DNA of 64,000 nucleotides from Calditrichia bacterium. GTDB taxonomy: Bacteria; Calditrichota; Calditrichia; RBG-13-44-9; J075. A program made the translations under genes and the position numbers. The first letter of the stretch is position 1. Every line of letters begins with the position of its first letter. Below the pieces are notes generated by a model. It was not told where the DNA came from. It did no database searches and saw only the letters and a list, made by a program, of their open reading frames with translations. This document shows positions 8,686-18,359 of the stretch, piece after piece. The stretch is taken from NCBI GenBank assembly GCA_028284905.1, contig JANQQU010000073.1, positions 124,001-188,000 on the forward strand, given 5' to 3'.

Positions 8686-9198
8686 ATGGCTGGAAAAATC
8701 GAAGTAATGCTGGGAGATATTACCCAGCTGGCAGTTGATGTCATTGTCAATGCTGCCAACAGTAGCCTTCTCGGCGGCGGTGGTGTCGACGGTGCCATAC
8801 ATCGTGCAGCCGGGCCGGAATTGCTGGCTGAGTGCCTTACTTTAGACGGCTGCTCAACCGGCTGGGCGAAAATAACCGGCGGCTATCAATTACCGGCTCG
8901 TCATGTGATTCATACTGTTGGCCCGGTGTGGGAAGGTGGCAAAGCCAATGAGGCGGAGCTGCTCGCTTCCTGTTATGCCGCCTCGATGGAACTGGCGGTA
9001 ACAAATGGCCTGAAAACGATTGCCTTTCCCGCAATCAGCTGCGGCGTTTACGGCTTTCCCCCGGAAAAGGCAGTGCCAATCGCTGTCGCGGAAGTGCAGG
9101 ATTTTATTTCGGAATATCCGGAAATCGAAAAGGTCATTTTCGTTTGTTTCGATGCGGAGATGGAAGCACTTTACAGAGAAGAGTTGGGTGAATCATAA
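8686..9198 (+). CDS. Macrodomain protein, O-acetyl-ADP-ribose deacetylase-like
   Basis: 170 aa, a single macrodomain of the YmdB/MacroD type, binding ADP-ribose and probably removing it or deacetylating O-acetyl-ADP-ribose in the cytoplasm. Motifs: '[19 protein letters not shown]' (adenine-contact Asp and the catalytic-loop Asn), '[14 protein letters not shown]', '[10 protein letters not shown]' and '[12 protein letters not shown]'. I chose the ATG at 8686 because tcggagg lies just before it; the in-frame ATG at 8626 lies within the repeat region and lacks an SD. It is flanked by intergenic repeats and the MFS gene, 88 bp downstream; nothing suggests a linked ADP-ribosyltransferase. Confidence 0.93.
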   Translation: MAGKIEVMLGDITQLAVDVIVNAANSSLLGGGGVDGAIHRAAGPELLAECLTLDGCSTGWAKITGGYQLPARHVIHTVGPVWEGGKANEAELLASCYAASMELAVTNGLKTIAFPAISCGVYGFPPEKAVPIAVAEVQDFISEYPEIEKVIFVCFDAEMEALYREELGES

Positions 9199-9286
9199 TG
9201 CCGAATGGTAGAATTTTCTGCCGGCAGATACCAAATTCAATAACTGAATACAATCTAGAGAATCTAATACTGGCAGAATAACGAAT

Positions 9287-10558
9287 ATGTCCGAAACTAC
9301 TCGCACCTTACCTTCCCGCGTTCCTTTCTATTACGGCTGGATCAACCTTGTTATGGCAGCAATTGCCATGATCGCCACTCTGCCGGGCCGCAGTGTTGGC
9401 CAAAGTATGATCGCCGAATCCCTCTTAAGCGACTTTTCCCTTTCCCGCGTGGAATTAGGCGTGATGAACTTTTGGGCGACAATTATTGGCGCCACTTTCG
9501 CATTAATGGCCGGCCCACTCATTGACCGTTTCGGTGTTCGGACAGTCGTCGCGATCAATCTCGCCCTGCTTAGCGTGGTTGTATTTGGCCTGACCGCTTC
9601 CGCTTCTACGATTGCCTTGCTGATTATGTTAATTCTGGTGCGGGGATTTGGCCAGAGTGCCCTTTCCGTTGTCAGCCTTACCATGGTTGGGAAATGGTTT
9701 GTGAAGCGCCTGAGCACTGCGATGGGCATCTTTGCCGCATTATTCAGTATTGGGTTTGTCATTGCTGTACCGTTGGGCATCAGCTACGTTGCTGCCAATG
9801 GATGGCGCCCAACCTGGACGATTATGGCCTGGCTGCTTGCCGGTGCTGCGGTACTATCTTTTCTGTTTGTCCGACGCACGCCGGAATCCTGCGGCATCGA
9901 GCCGGATGAAGATCCGCATAGCAGCGCCGATAGTGATTCCGAGGGCATTGGCTTTACGCTGAAAGGTGCTTTGCGAACCCCGGCTTTCTGGGTTTTTGCC
10001 GTTGGCACAGCCCTGTTTAATCTCGTTCTGGCCGGCATTACTTTCTATAGCGAATCTATTTTACAAGAGGCAGGATTCGATTACCAGGTTTTCCAGTATG
10101 CCATGGGCGGTTTTGTTTTTCTCGGGTTGATCGGTAATTTTCTCGCCGGCTGGCTGGCACAACGCTGGCCGTTGGGCCGTTTAATGGGAATTGCCCTGGC
10201 AATCGTAACTATTTGCATGTTTACATTTCCACTAATTGGCACTGAAGGGCAGGCGATAGCGCAAATGTCTGTATTCGGATTCGCCGGGGGCATGGTAGCG
10301 GTGATATTCTCGACATCTTTCGGAAAGTTGTACGGACGGCCGCATCTCGGAAAAATCCAGGGGCTGGTCCAGGTATTTGCAGTTTTTGCATCAGCCAGTG
10401 GTCCCTGGATGTTCGCAAAAATTTTCGAACTAAATGGTGCTTACGACATGGCCTTCTACAGCATGGGTCCGGTAATTGCGGTTGCAGCTCTGGCAGCCTG
10501 GTGGGTATCTCTGCCCAAACCGGAAGATGTGCTCACTTTATCGCCAAATGCCGGGTAA
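9287..10558 (+). CDS. Major facilitator superfamily transporter, OFA/monocarboxylate-type
   Basis: 423 aa with about 12 hydrophobic helices and the central hydrophilic loop ('RRTPESCGIEPDEDPHSS') between helices 6 and 7. The first-loop signature is present as 'GPLIDRFGVRTV', and 'GWLAQRWPLGRLMG' is the matching element in the second half. N-terminal 'YYGWINLVMAAIAM' and 'SQSMIAESLLSDFSLSR'-like phrasing resemble the oxalate/formate antiporter and monocarboxylate subfamilies. Inner-membrane carrier; substrate not predictable. Weak ribosome-binding site. Convergent with the methyltransferase gene. Confidence 0.88.
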   Translation: MSETTRTLPSRVPFYYGWINLVMAAIAMIATLPGRSVGQSMIAESLLSDFSLSRVELGVMNFWATIIGATFALMAGPLIDRFGVRTVVAINLALLSVVVFGLTASASTIALLIMLILVRGFGQSALSVVSLTMVGKWFVKRLSTAMGIFAALFSIGFVIAVPLGISYVAANGWRPTWTIMAWLLAGAAVLSFLFVRRTPESCGIEPDEDPHSSADSDSEGIGFTLKGALRTPAFWVFAVGTALFNLVLAGITFYSESILQEAGFDYQVFQYAMGGFVFLGLIGNFLAGWLAQRWPLGRLMGIALAIVTICMFTFPLIGTEGQAIAQMSVFGFAGGMVAVIFSTSFGKLYGRPHLGKIQGLVQVFAVFASASGPWMFAKIFELNGAYDMAFYSMGPVIAVAALAAWWVSLPKPEDVLTLSPNAG

Positions 10559-10628
10559 GGAATATTGTTACGATTCAGACGCCAATGATCTCATCTTTAT
10601 TCATACAAAATTTCCGTTCCGACTTCCA

Positions 10629-10655
10629 TTCATCCTGAGCCTGTCGAAGGGTGAA
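10629..10655. repeat. Short dispersed hairpin of 'TCATCCTGAGC..GTCGAAGG' type
   Basis: The sequence ttcatcctgagcctgtcgaagggtgaa has arms ttcatcct and agggtgaa (one G-U pair). It sits between convergent genes. Wording matches a short palindromic element that I know from intergenic DNA of many unrelated bacteria; it may act as a 3'-end hairpin for both genes. Confidence 0.55.
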
Positions 10656-10677
10656 TAACGGTTTCGGACAATACATC

Positions 10678-11706
10678 TTACCTAAGTTGCAACACCACCC
10701 CATTATGTGCCTTGATAGCAGCGCAGCGCTGAACTACGAAACCGTTATCGTAAGCATAAAGCCCCAGTTGCCGGGCAGACATTAGCTCCCGATAGCCAAA
10801 AGTTGTTATCTCTTTCATCGTAAAAAAGAACAGGCGGGATTTGCCTTGCAGGCGGGGCGTTGTCACAATGCCGTATCCTCCCGGTTTCAGATAATAGCGA
10901 TACCATTCAAAAACGCCCGGCTTTTCCATATTGGGAAAATGATCCAGTAAGCCTGCGCTCATCACGACATCAAACTTTCCACGGATATTCAGATCGTTAA
11001 TATCTTCAACAATGTAATCAATATTAAAATCGGCCTTGTTATAAATCTTCCACTGCCCACTGCCATTATCCTTCCCCAAAAAAGGATAATTTTCCGGAAA
11101 TTTCCCAAAGCGAGTCGTTTTCGCAAATTCATCGCAATCGACCATGGTAATTTTGCCGCCAGGGTAAAGCGCCTGCAGCTGCATCGCCTCAAAGCCATCT
11201 CCGGCACCGAGGAAAAGGATATTCGGTTTTTCCAGGGGTAATCCACCAAAAAGTGTGCGAAAGCCGCGGGGATCCCAAACTGCATCAGCGAAACGATGGA
11301 GACGATTCCAAATGCTCAGGTAATGCAATTCCTGGAGCGATTCACCAATATTTCCGAAATCAAAAGCGCGCATGTATTTCAGCATTTTTCGCATTGCAAT
11401 ACGGCGTTCCAGCGGCACATTTGCAGAGAAGAGTTCGTGAACACTACGGTTATAATATTCCCATTGTGTGGCTAAAGGCATCGGTTTTTCATGGGCATAT
11501 TCCCATTCTCTGCGTAGGCTGGAATAGCGCCGCATTACGACTGGCTTACCAATATCCTGCCAACGCAAATCCGCCCAATTGGTCTCACTTTCGTCGATAT
11601 AAATATCCGGCGGGCTGGTGCGCAGGTCAATGCGGTATTGACCGGTGAGTGCTGTGGTTTCCGGTACTAATTCATCCGTGGCTATTTGGGGAGCGTAAAC
11701 GGCCAT
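10678..11706 (-). CDS. SAM-dependent methyltransferase-fold protein
   Basis: 342 aa from the ATG at 11706, preceded by GGAGGAG; the longer frame start at 11736 lies upstream of that ribosome-binding site. A Rossmann methyltransferase core is visible: 'NILFLGAGDGFEAMQLQ' (motif I), 'KITMVDCDEF' (acidic end of strand 2), 'FDVVMSAGLLDHFPN' (motif IV region) and 'YLKPGGYGIVTTPR' (motif VI). The N-terminal 130 residues are a helical extension with many Arg/Trp/Tyr ('WEYYNRSVHELFSANVPLERR'). Cytoplasmic. The substrate is unknown. It is the last gene of a minus-strand run but is separated from the next gene by 153 bp, so it may be transcribed alone. Confidence 0.78.
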   Translation of the reverse strand: MAVYAPQIATDELVPETTALTGQYRIDLRTSPPDIYIDESETNWADLRWQDIGKPVVMRRYSSLRREWEYAHEKPMPLATQWEYYNRSVHELFSANVPLERRIAMRKMLKYMRAFDFGNIGESLQELHYLSIWNRLHRFADAVWDPRGFRTLFGGLPLEKPNILFLGAGDGFEAMQLQALYPGGKITMVDCDEFAKTTRFGKFPENYPFLGKDNGSGQWKIYNKADFNIDYIVEDINDLNIRGKFDVVMSAGLLDHFPNMEKPGVFEWYRYYLKPGGYGIVTTPRLQGKSRLFFFTMKEITTFGYRELMSARQLGLYAYDNGFVVQRCAAIKAHNGVVLQLR

Positions 11707-11859
11707 GTAATATCTCCTCCAAGAAAATATCTCCATTATGTAGACGCAGACCGGCGGACAAGACGGCCTGCATTAAACCAGCGGGAATCACCCCCAACGG
11801 ATTGGGCATTCCCCGGCAGAATAGACTCATATTAAGCGAATTCGGGGATTTAAACAAAA

Positions 11860-14220
11860 TTATTTTTCGGAGATCGCCTCAAATGTTTCATTCATTATGG
11901 GATATTTCTCCCAGCCAGCAAAGTCATAATGCCACCATTCGGCCTTGTAAACTGTAAACCCTTCGGCAATCATAGCATTATAAAGCAACTGCCGATAGTA
12001 GCGTTGCAGACTACTTTCACCGGGATACCAGGGATAGGCACGGTCGGTAAATTCGTCGTAACCGGATACCATATCGACTGCTGCCCCGCCCTGTAATTCA
12101 TACAAGGATAAATCGACCGCGCAACCGCGATTATGCCGGGAACCGTTGGCCGGATTCGCCACGAATATTTTTTGCGCTTCCGGGGTGGCATCCCAAAACA
12201 TTTTCGTGACATACCAGGGCCGATAAGCATCGTAAATCAACAAGCCATAACCCATTCGTTTCATGCGGCGATGCACTCGTAATAAAGCTTCGGCGGCCGG
12301 GCGCTGCAGGTAAGCTTTCTCCTGCTGATAAAACGTCATCCCCATAAAATTATTGTCTGAAGCATAGCGAATATCATATTTGATATCACTGGCCAGCGAT
12401 TTTAACTCCACCAGGTCAGATGGCAGGAAAGGGCCTTCCTCGGCAGGTGGCTGCGCTGCCAGCGCTAATTCCCGCAAGGAATCCGGCGGAATTAACGGAT
12501 CAATTTTGAAGATATCGCCATCAGGAAACCCTTTCCGCCGGCGCTCGAAATAAACCGAGGCAGCGGTGACGCCGGTGGCTTTACCGTTTTCATCCCGCTG
12601 AAAAATCAGCTGTTCGCCATGATATAAACCATAATCCGGAAAGGCATAGACATCCGCGGAAATTTCCTCCAGCGGATAATAAAAGAACCACTCAATCAAC
12701 GTGTATAAACGGCCACCCTTTTCGAGAATATAGAGCGTGTTATGATCCCAGCCATATTCCCCAATCAGCCCTTTCCAATGCGCTGGCAGGGCGGCAGGTC
12801 TTTTTCGTTCGAACTTCCTGAACAAGCGATTGTTGATCCTAAAACTGTCATCATCTTCGATAGTAATGAGCGTACCATGACTGAGGCGCCCGTCCAGAAC
12901 CAGGTTTTCACCGGCCTGCTTCAATGGATTCCATTCGCCCCCGTATCGTAGTAGTAATTCCCCATTTCGTACTTTCAACTCTACCGATCTGTCGCCGTCG
13001 CTGTAATGCCCGGTCAATTCTTTCATTCTCTCCGGTGCTAATCTTTCATAGCGTGGGAAGTCCGGTAATGGTTTTCCTTCTTTTGTTGCGAGTAATAAAC
13101 GAAAGGCGTAATTGTTAATCTGGTCTGCCACGATATTCGCGCAATCTTCGGTAATGATAGTTATGGCACCGAATCCGGCTTCCGGCAGAGCGGCGATTCT
13201 GCTGGCGTAACCATACATTACGCCACCATGACGAATCTGCTGATGGCCATCGAGGTCAGACAGATAAAATCCCAGTCCAAAACCGCTGGTTTGCCCTTCT
13301 TCGGCATACTGAACTTCCCACATCTTTTTCAGAGTTTCCGGGGAAAGCAGCTCGCCATCGAACATTTCCCCGTCGTTGATAAGCACTTGCAAAAAGCGGG
13401 CGAGATCGTTAACGCTGGCGTACATCCCGGCAGCAGGAATCATGCCCAGCTGAAATAACGGCGCCTCAAAACGACGGCCTTCATAGGTCCACATATAACC
13501 GGTAGCGAGATGTCGCGTAACTTTCGATTGCTTGTCAAAACTGCTGCGACTCATACCAATCGGGCGCAGAATTTTTTCCTGCATATATTTCTCAAAAGGC
13601 ATTCCGGCAGCTTTCTCCAGTGCAAGGCCAGCAACAGAGACAGCTGCATTGGAATATTTCGTGCGGGTTTCCGGCGGATAAACCAGGCTTGTATTGTTTA
13701 AACTGGCTACCAGTGCCGCTGTACCCGGCTCTTCGGGGTCAAAATAGCTTCCGACCGGCGGTTCCCGCACCAGACCGGATCGATGGGACATCAGTTGGCG
13801 CAGGGTAATTTCTGTTTCAAAAGGATTCTCCGGTTGAAAATCCGGCAGATAATTTGTCACCGGCGCATCGATATCTACGACGCCCGCTTCCGCCAGTTGC
13901 ATCACCCCAATCGCCGTAAATAATTTCGATAGAGAAGCGACCCGATAGACAGTACCACCATCGGCAGGAATTTTCTTTTCCCGATTCGCCTCTCCGAATC
14001 CTTCCGACCAGATTATCCCGGATTCATCGCTTAGAGCAATAGACAATGCCGGCAAGGATTTATCCTCCATTTGATACTGGATAAATTCACGGACTTTTTC
14101 AAACGCCGCCTGATATTCCGGTTTCGCCGGCACATTTCCGGTTTCTGCAGCAGGATTTTTGCCGCAACCGAAAATCAACAGTATAACGAATAACAACCCG
14201 CAGAAAAGTGGTCTCAACAT
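11860..14220 (-). CDS. Lipoprotein fusing a class C beta-lactamase-like serine hydrolase to a VanX-type D-Ala-D-Ala dipeptidase
   Basis: 786 aa from the ATG at 14220 (GGGAG upstream); the lipoprotein signal ends IFGCGKN with Cys19, so it acts outside the cytoplasm. Residues about 35-390 are a serine beta-lactamase/penicillin-binding fold with SLSK (Ser96, Lys99), YSN (189-191) and HGG (331-333). Residues about 400-570 are a beta-rich linker with two copies of a lipocalin-like pattern ('LTGHYSDGDRSVELKV', 'LIGEYGWDHNTLYIL'). Residues about 605-786 are an M15D dipeptidase with every VanX ligand position: YDAYRP, SRHNRGCAVD (His696, Asp703) and EWWHYDF (Glu761, His764). Both halves can act on D-Ala-D-Ala termini, so the fusion could trim or recycle peptidoglycan stem peptides. 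The in-frame extension upstream overlaps the neighbouring gene and is rejected. Confidence 0.9.
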   Translation of the reverse strand: MLRPLFCGLLFVILLIFGCGKNPAAETGNVPAKPEYQAAFEKVREFIQYQMEDKSLPALSIALSDESGIIWSEGFGEANREKKIPADGGTVYRVASLSKLFTAIGVMQLAEAGVVDIDAPVTNYLPDFQPENPFETEITLRQLMSHRSGLVREPPVGSYFDPEEPGTAALVASLNNTSLVYPPETRTKYSNAAVSVAGLALEKAAGMPFEKYMQEKILRPIGMSRSSFDKQSKVTRHLATGYMWTYEGRRFEAPLFQLGMIPAAGMYASVNDLARFLQVLINDGEMFDGELLSPETLKKMWEVQYAEEGQTSGFGLGFYLSDLDGHQQIRHGGVMYGYASRIAALPEAGFGAITIITEDCANIVADQINNYAFRLLLATKEGKPLPDFPRYERLAPERMKELTGHYSDGDRSVELKVRNGELLLRYGGEWNPLKQAGENLVLDGRLSHGTLITIEDDDSFRINNRLFRKFERKRPAALPAHWKGLIGEYGWDHNTLYILEKGGRLYTLIEWFFYYPLEEISADVYAFPDYGLYHGEQLIFQRDENGKATGVTAASVYFERRRKGFPDGDIFKIDPLIPPDSLRELALAAQPPAEEGPFLPSDLVELKSLASDIKYDIRYASDNNFMGMTFYQQEKAYLQRPAAEALLRVHRRMKRMGYGLLIYDAYRPWYVTKMFWDATPEAQKIFVANPANGSRHNRGCAVDLSLYELQGGAAVDMVSGYDEFTDRAYPWYPGESSLQRYYRQLLYNAMIAEGFTVYKAEWWHYDFAGWEKYPIMNETFEAISEK

Positions 14221-14302
14221 TGGTGCTCCCGTTTTAGGAATCAGAATGCCATACAATTCCGGAAGTGCGCTGGCGTATGGCAAGGTATTAATTTCTATCA
14301 GA

Positions 14303-15289
14303 TTAGGATACAGTTTGCTCAGCAGGATTTGTCGCCGGGCGTGCCTGTTCAGGAATTTCATATCCGGAAAAGAAGAAGCGGGTTTCCGAGGCGTAGAACA
14401 GGCATTTCAGAGCGATACGGATAACAATGTAAATCTGCCCGATAATAATTACGAAGAAAATGCTCACCCACCAGCGCTCTCCCCCACCCGGCGCGATCAA
14501 CCAGTAAATCCCCATTGCCAGAAACCAGAAAACACCGTTCATCAGGTATAAACCAAGCGAACGAAAGGGATAATGACGGAGGAAGTCCAGCGCGGCCCGG
14601 GGCGCCAGATGAATGCTCTTTCGGGGAATATTCCAGCGAACGGTAGCAATTTTACTATAGTCCAGCAGCATGCTAACAAAACAGATCATTCCCCATAACA
14701 ACAGATACTTCCCTACGGTATAGAGGAACAAGGGACGTTCATCGATGAAATCCCGGGAAATTTGCTCGACGAATTGATCCATTAGTGGCAGGACGGCGGA
14801 AAAAAGCAGGATATAGATTAATCCTGCACCAAGAGAAAGTATCAAAAACCTCAGGAAGAATTTTTCTGCGCCCCGAAAGAAGCTTAGTTTCACTTGCCCG
14901 TAAATCGTTATGAAACCGGCAGACAGGAAACACCATAGCAGCCAGTAACTCAAAGCACTCCAGAGTATGCCGGGATGCTGGGAGAGCATTTTCCCCTGCA
15001 GCATTTCATCCAGTCCGTTAAAAACGGCACCGATGCCGGCAACACTGGGGTCGAACGTTTCCGATACCCCCTGTGCGCCCGCGCTAAATCCCTGATACCA
15101 AAGATTATCAAACCCACGCCGGAGAGATTCGGCTGAAAGACTGTTGCCAAGCGATGCTTCGATATCCGCAGCAACGATACTTGCCAATGCCAGCGCCAGC
15201 AAAAAATTAATGCCATACACCAGAAAAATATAGCGCCGGTATCCATATACCAGCTGAGCGCCTTCTTTGATTGCCTTAAAAACTTTCAT
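14303..15289 (-). CDS. Multi-pass membrane protein, unknown function
   Basis: 328 aa. About six hydrophobic segments: near residues 20-42 ('YIFLVYGINFLLALALASIV'), 108-130, 145-170, 190-212, 250-268 and 275-297. A soluble loop of about 60 residues follows helix 1 ('SLGNSLSAESLRRGFDNL'), and a short polar tail ends the protein. No family motif recognised; the arrangement resembles uncharacterised inner-membrane proteins of the DUF4013-like kind, but I cannot claim it. It lies 82 bp upstream of the beta-lactamase/VanX gene and 56 bp downstream of the M1 peptidase gene on the same strand, so it may be cotranscribed with both. Confidence 0.7.
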   Translation of the reverse strand: MKVFKAIKEGAQLVYGYRRYIFLVYGINFLLALALASIVAADIEASLGNSLSAESLRRGFDNLWYQGFSAGAQGVSETFDPSVAGIGAVFNGLDEMLQGKMLSQHPGILWSALSYWLLWCFLSAGFITIYGQVKLSFFRGAEKFFLRFLILSLGAGLIYILLFSAVLPLMDQFVEQISRDFIDERPLFLYTVGKYLLLWGMICFVSMLLDYSKIATVRWNIPRKSIHLAPRAALDFLRHYPFRSLGLYLMNGVFWFLAMGIYWLIAPGGGERWWVSIFFVIIIGQIYIVIRIALKCLFYASETRFFFSGYEIPEQARPATNPAEQTVS

Positions 15290-15345
15290 TCAATTCGTCT
15301 GATTTAATTTTATCTACGCATTAATAGTATTGCTGTATTGCTGCC

Positions 15346-17376
15346 TTAGGAAAAGAAAGCCATAAACTCCAGCATATGCTGCACCCAAAGCATCCATTTC
15401 GATGCCCATTTCCAGGCGGCGGCTTTTTTCTCCGGAGATTTCGTCCAGCTGTTGTTGGTGTAGTTAACATCCAACGCCAATTGATGATTCGGATCGACTT
15501 CCACCTGCACCAGTTCCGCCGGTCGGGTGTAAGTAAATTCTTTCCACCTTTCTTTGCCGGACCATTTTTCTTCGATCACTTCGCCATCACTAAAGGTGAG
15601 GCGGACAGTCATCGGAAAAATCGCTTCGCCCCAGCGCCGCACATATGCCCGGGACAAATAATTCGTTTCGCTATTATCATCCCCCTGCTCGTTCCAGATG
15701 ATATTTTCCTGATCTTCGACATATCCTTTCAGCGGACGCACTTTCTTGCTGCTAACTTTACCAACGCCATAATCGAAGATATTGCTGCTATAATAGGCTT
15801 CATCAAAAAACCAGCCCATATCCTGCCCGCTGATGTCGTTAACTACCGCAAAAAAATCTTCCGGGCGGGGATGATTATATTTCCATTGTTGAAAATAGGC
15901 TGCCAGAACCTGTTGAAAGGTTTCCCATCCCAAATAATTTTCCAGAGTTTGCAGCATCAATGCCGGCTGATTGTAAGCATTGACGCCATATGCACCCGGA
16001 CCGTGCTCCCAGGATGGACGGGCCATGGCATCCCGTTTCAGGGCAGAATAAAAACCCCGGTAGCGATCTGAACCATCGGTGCGATTATTGGTTTTGACAG
16101 CAGAAAAGACCAGTGGTAAGAAACCTTCAAAATATCGTTTGCTAAGCACCGGGCGGGGATAATAATGACGGAAAATACGGTGCTGCGAATAGACATTAAA
16201 TCCTTCGTCCATCCAGGCATGTTCGAACTCGTTATTCGCCACCAGGCCATACCAGAACTGATGTCCGGCCTCATGGATTGTCACGCTTTCCGGCTGGCGC
16301 GTCCCGACCGGGGAAAGCCAGCGGGTCCCCCCGGTAAAAAAGGTGGGATATTCCATCCCTCCGGATTTCGATTGAAAAGCGGGATCGACAATAGTAATGT
16401 GCCCATACGGATAGGGAAAAAACCAGGTGCCGTAATACAGCAATGCATTGGCGGTGGATTGAAAATAACGTTCTTCCTTATCGAGATGGTCGGGCATTAA
16501 CAATAAGCGCATATCTACCGGGGGAAGATTGGCAGATTCGAAGCGGCGGTTGATAACTTTGAAATAGGGTGATGTGGTCCAGGCAAAATCGTGCACCGCT
16601 TCCTGGTAAAAACGGTGTGTTGTGGTGCTATCAGGATTATCAACAGTCTCAATTTCTCTGCCGGTAGCACCGATTACCCAGCCGGTCGGCACGGTTAATT
16701 TCACATCATAAGTACCAAAATTAGAATAATACTCGGTTTGAATATACTGGTGACAATTCCAGTCGCCTTCATATTCCAGTACACCAATTTTGGGAAACCA
16801 TTGCGCGAAAAAATAATAGTCGCTGATGACACCGGTACGATTAAAAGGCCGGGGGATTTTTTCCTCCCAGGTGAACTCCAGCCGAATTGTTTCACCGGGA
16901 AAAACCGGGCGTCTTAAAGGCAGGCGCAAAACCGTCCGGTCATGAATATTACCGTCGTTCGGTTGAATGTATTCCAGGGCCGGGGTCACTTCCAGGCCGG
17001 TATAAAAAGAGTCCGCCTGGATGCGCATCGAGGTAATCTCGCACCAGGCCCAGTCGTCTTTGCCATATTTGCTCAAATCGGTATTACGATATCGAACGGA
17101 GGTCAGATAAGAGCTTTTATCGTTCCGCCAGGCATTATAATATAGATGGAATCGTAATTCAGCCGTCGGCAGGCTGGTGGTATTTTTCCAGGAGAGTTGC
17201 GTGGTGGCAAAAAGCATTTTCTTTTTGGTATCCAGGCGAACATCCATTGTGTAATTGGATATCGCCCGTTCGTCCCGTAAAGACATGCGCAGGCTATCGC
17301 TGGCTGCATCAAGACTGCCGCCCAGTAAAATCAGCATGCCCAGCATGTAAATATAAATCTGCTTGATAATTCCCAT
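15346..17376 (-). CDS. M1 family zinc metallopeptidase, exported
   Basis: 676 aa from ATG 17376 (AAGGGC upstream, then signal peptide 'IYIYMLGMLILLGGSLDAAS'). The zinc site is HEAGH followed 18 residues later by the Glu in 'WMDEGF', and the substrate motif appears as GGMEYP, the usual GxMEN variant. The N-terminal 230 residues form the beta-saddle typical of M1 enzymes ('YTMDVRLDTKKKMLFATTQL'). The C-terminal part after about residue 540 holds a short beta domain, and the last 30 residues are hydrophobic and Trp-rich ('WMLWVQHMLEFMAFFS'). Probably a periplasmic or surface aminopeptidase. The longer frame to 17463 overlaps the HD hydrolase gene and lacks an appropriate signal. Confidence 0.9.
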   Translation of the reverse strand: MGIIKQIYIYMLGMLILLGGSLDAASDSLRMSLRDERAISNYTMDVRLDTKKKMLFATTQLSWKNTTSLPTAELRFHLYYNAWRNDKSSYLTSVRYRNTDLSKYGKDDWAWCEITSMRIQADSFYTGLEVTPALEYIQPNDGNIHDRTVLRLPLRRPVFPGETIRLEFTWEEKIPRPFNRTGVISDYYFFAQWFPKIGVLEYEGDWNCHQYIQTEYYSNFGTYDVKLTVPTGWVIGATGREIETVDNPDSTTTHRFYQEAVHDFAWTTSPYFKVINRRFESANLPPVDMRLLLMPDHLDKEERYFQSTANALLYYGTWFFPYPYGHITIVDPAFQSKSGGMEYPTFFTGGTRWLSPVGTRQPESVTIHEAGHQFWYGLVANNEFEHAWMDEGFNVYSQHRIFRHYYPRPVLSKRYFEGFLPLVFSAVKTNNRTDGSDRYRGFYSALKRDAMARPSWEHGPGAYGVNAYNQPALMLQTLENYLGWETFQQVLAAYFQQWKYNHPRPEDFFAVVNDISGQDMGWFFDEAYYSSNIFDYGVGKVSSKKVRPLKGYVEDQENIIWNEQGDDNSETNYLSRAYVRRWGEAIFPMTVRLTFSDGEVIEEKWSGKERWKEFTYTRPAELVQVEVDPNHQLALDVNYTNNSWTKSPEKKAAAWKWASKWMLWVQHMLEFMAFFS

Positions 17377-17434
17377 AATGCCCTTCTTCCTCAATCTGCC
17401 CTGCCCACAGCCAGGTACAGATAAGCCCCTCAGC

Positions 17435-18082
17435 TCAGGATAAACTGTCGATTTCCCAGGCAATGTTTTCCCGGGCAGTCGATGTTTGCTCGGCTACCAT
17501 CCCGGCACTGTAATAAAGCGGATCCCGCTCCTGGAAAGCCTCTAAAACTGCGATCCGTTTTCTGCCATACATAAAGGACGGCACCCAATAATACTCCTGG
17601 CGAATTTGCTTGCTATATTCCTTGTAGCGCTCCCGTGGCGCCGCCAAAATAGCCAGGTCCGCATCCAAAAAAATTTTCATGTCTTCCGTGGGGCTATTCA
17701 CCTGATGTGTTTTTGTTGCCAGAATCATTTCCTGAACAGTATCGATAATAGCCGCCGGTATCTTCATTTTATCCAATGCTTTACGGGCATGTGCAGCGCT
17801 TTTTTCTTCATTATCATCCTTCAGCGTATTGTATTCCAGATCGTGGAACCAGACGGCAAATGCCACTGCGGCGTTGTTGCTGATCTGCTCCTGTCGGGCC
17901 TCGATAAATGCCAGCATTTCGCTGATATGGCGCAGGTTATGGTAATGCCGGGTTGGATGATCATATTTCCGGGCCATTGCTTCAAACAACTTTGCCGATA
18001 CAGCGGCGCGCACCTGAAATGTATCGGTTAAGCGCTGCCAGCTGGCAAGTAGTGAATCTCTGTCCGTTTGTGTAATGCTCAT
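17435..18082 (-). CDS. HD-domain metal-dependent phosphohydrolase
   Basis: 215 aa, cytoplasmic. An HD fold is indicated by 'HYHNLRHI' (first His), 'WFHDLEYN' (His-Asp pair), and 'FLDADLAIL' (last Asp). The order and spacing match the predicted metal-dependent HD superfamily of about 210 residues (COG4339 group). Substrate unknown, often assumed to be a nucleotide. It is the first gene of the minus run 18082 to 11860, 58 bp upstream of the M1 peptidase, with little functional logic to the pairing. Confidence 0.85.
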   Translation of the reverse strand: MSITQTDRDSLLASWQRLTDTFQVRAAVSAKLFEAMARKYDHPTRHYHNLRHISEMLAFIEARQEQISNNAAVAFAVWFHDLEYNTLKDDNEEKSAAHARKALDKMKIPAAIIDTVQEMILATKTHQVNSPTEDMKIFLDADLAILAAPRERYKEYSKQIRQEYYWVPSFMYGRKRIAVLEAFQERDPLYYSAGMVAEQTSTARENIAWEIDSLS

Positions 18083-18359
18083 ATCAATTCTACTTCCATT
18101 CTTGTGCTAAAAAGAATATCAATTCCCGGCCATTTATGCAAATAAATCTTTCCTGCCCGGGAGCAACCTGAATGAAAACAAATGATTAAAAAGTGCCAAC
18201 AAATTTAATATCACTTAGGGGATTGAGAATGCTCTTGGTAATAGCTGTAGATAATAATAGCCAAATCAGTATTTTTGTATCAAATTGGAAAATTTTCAGG
18301 CGTTAGTTGGACTTAAAAAGTTAACGATTTGGATATACATTTATTTTCGGAGGTTAGTT

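Noticed and set aside
14221-14361. N-terminal extension of the beta-lactamase/VanX protein
   Set aside because: It overlaps the end of the membrane-protein gene and would bury the lipoprotein signal; the ATG at 14220 has its own GGGAG.
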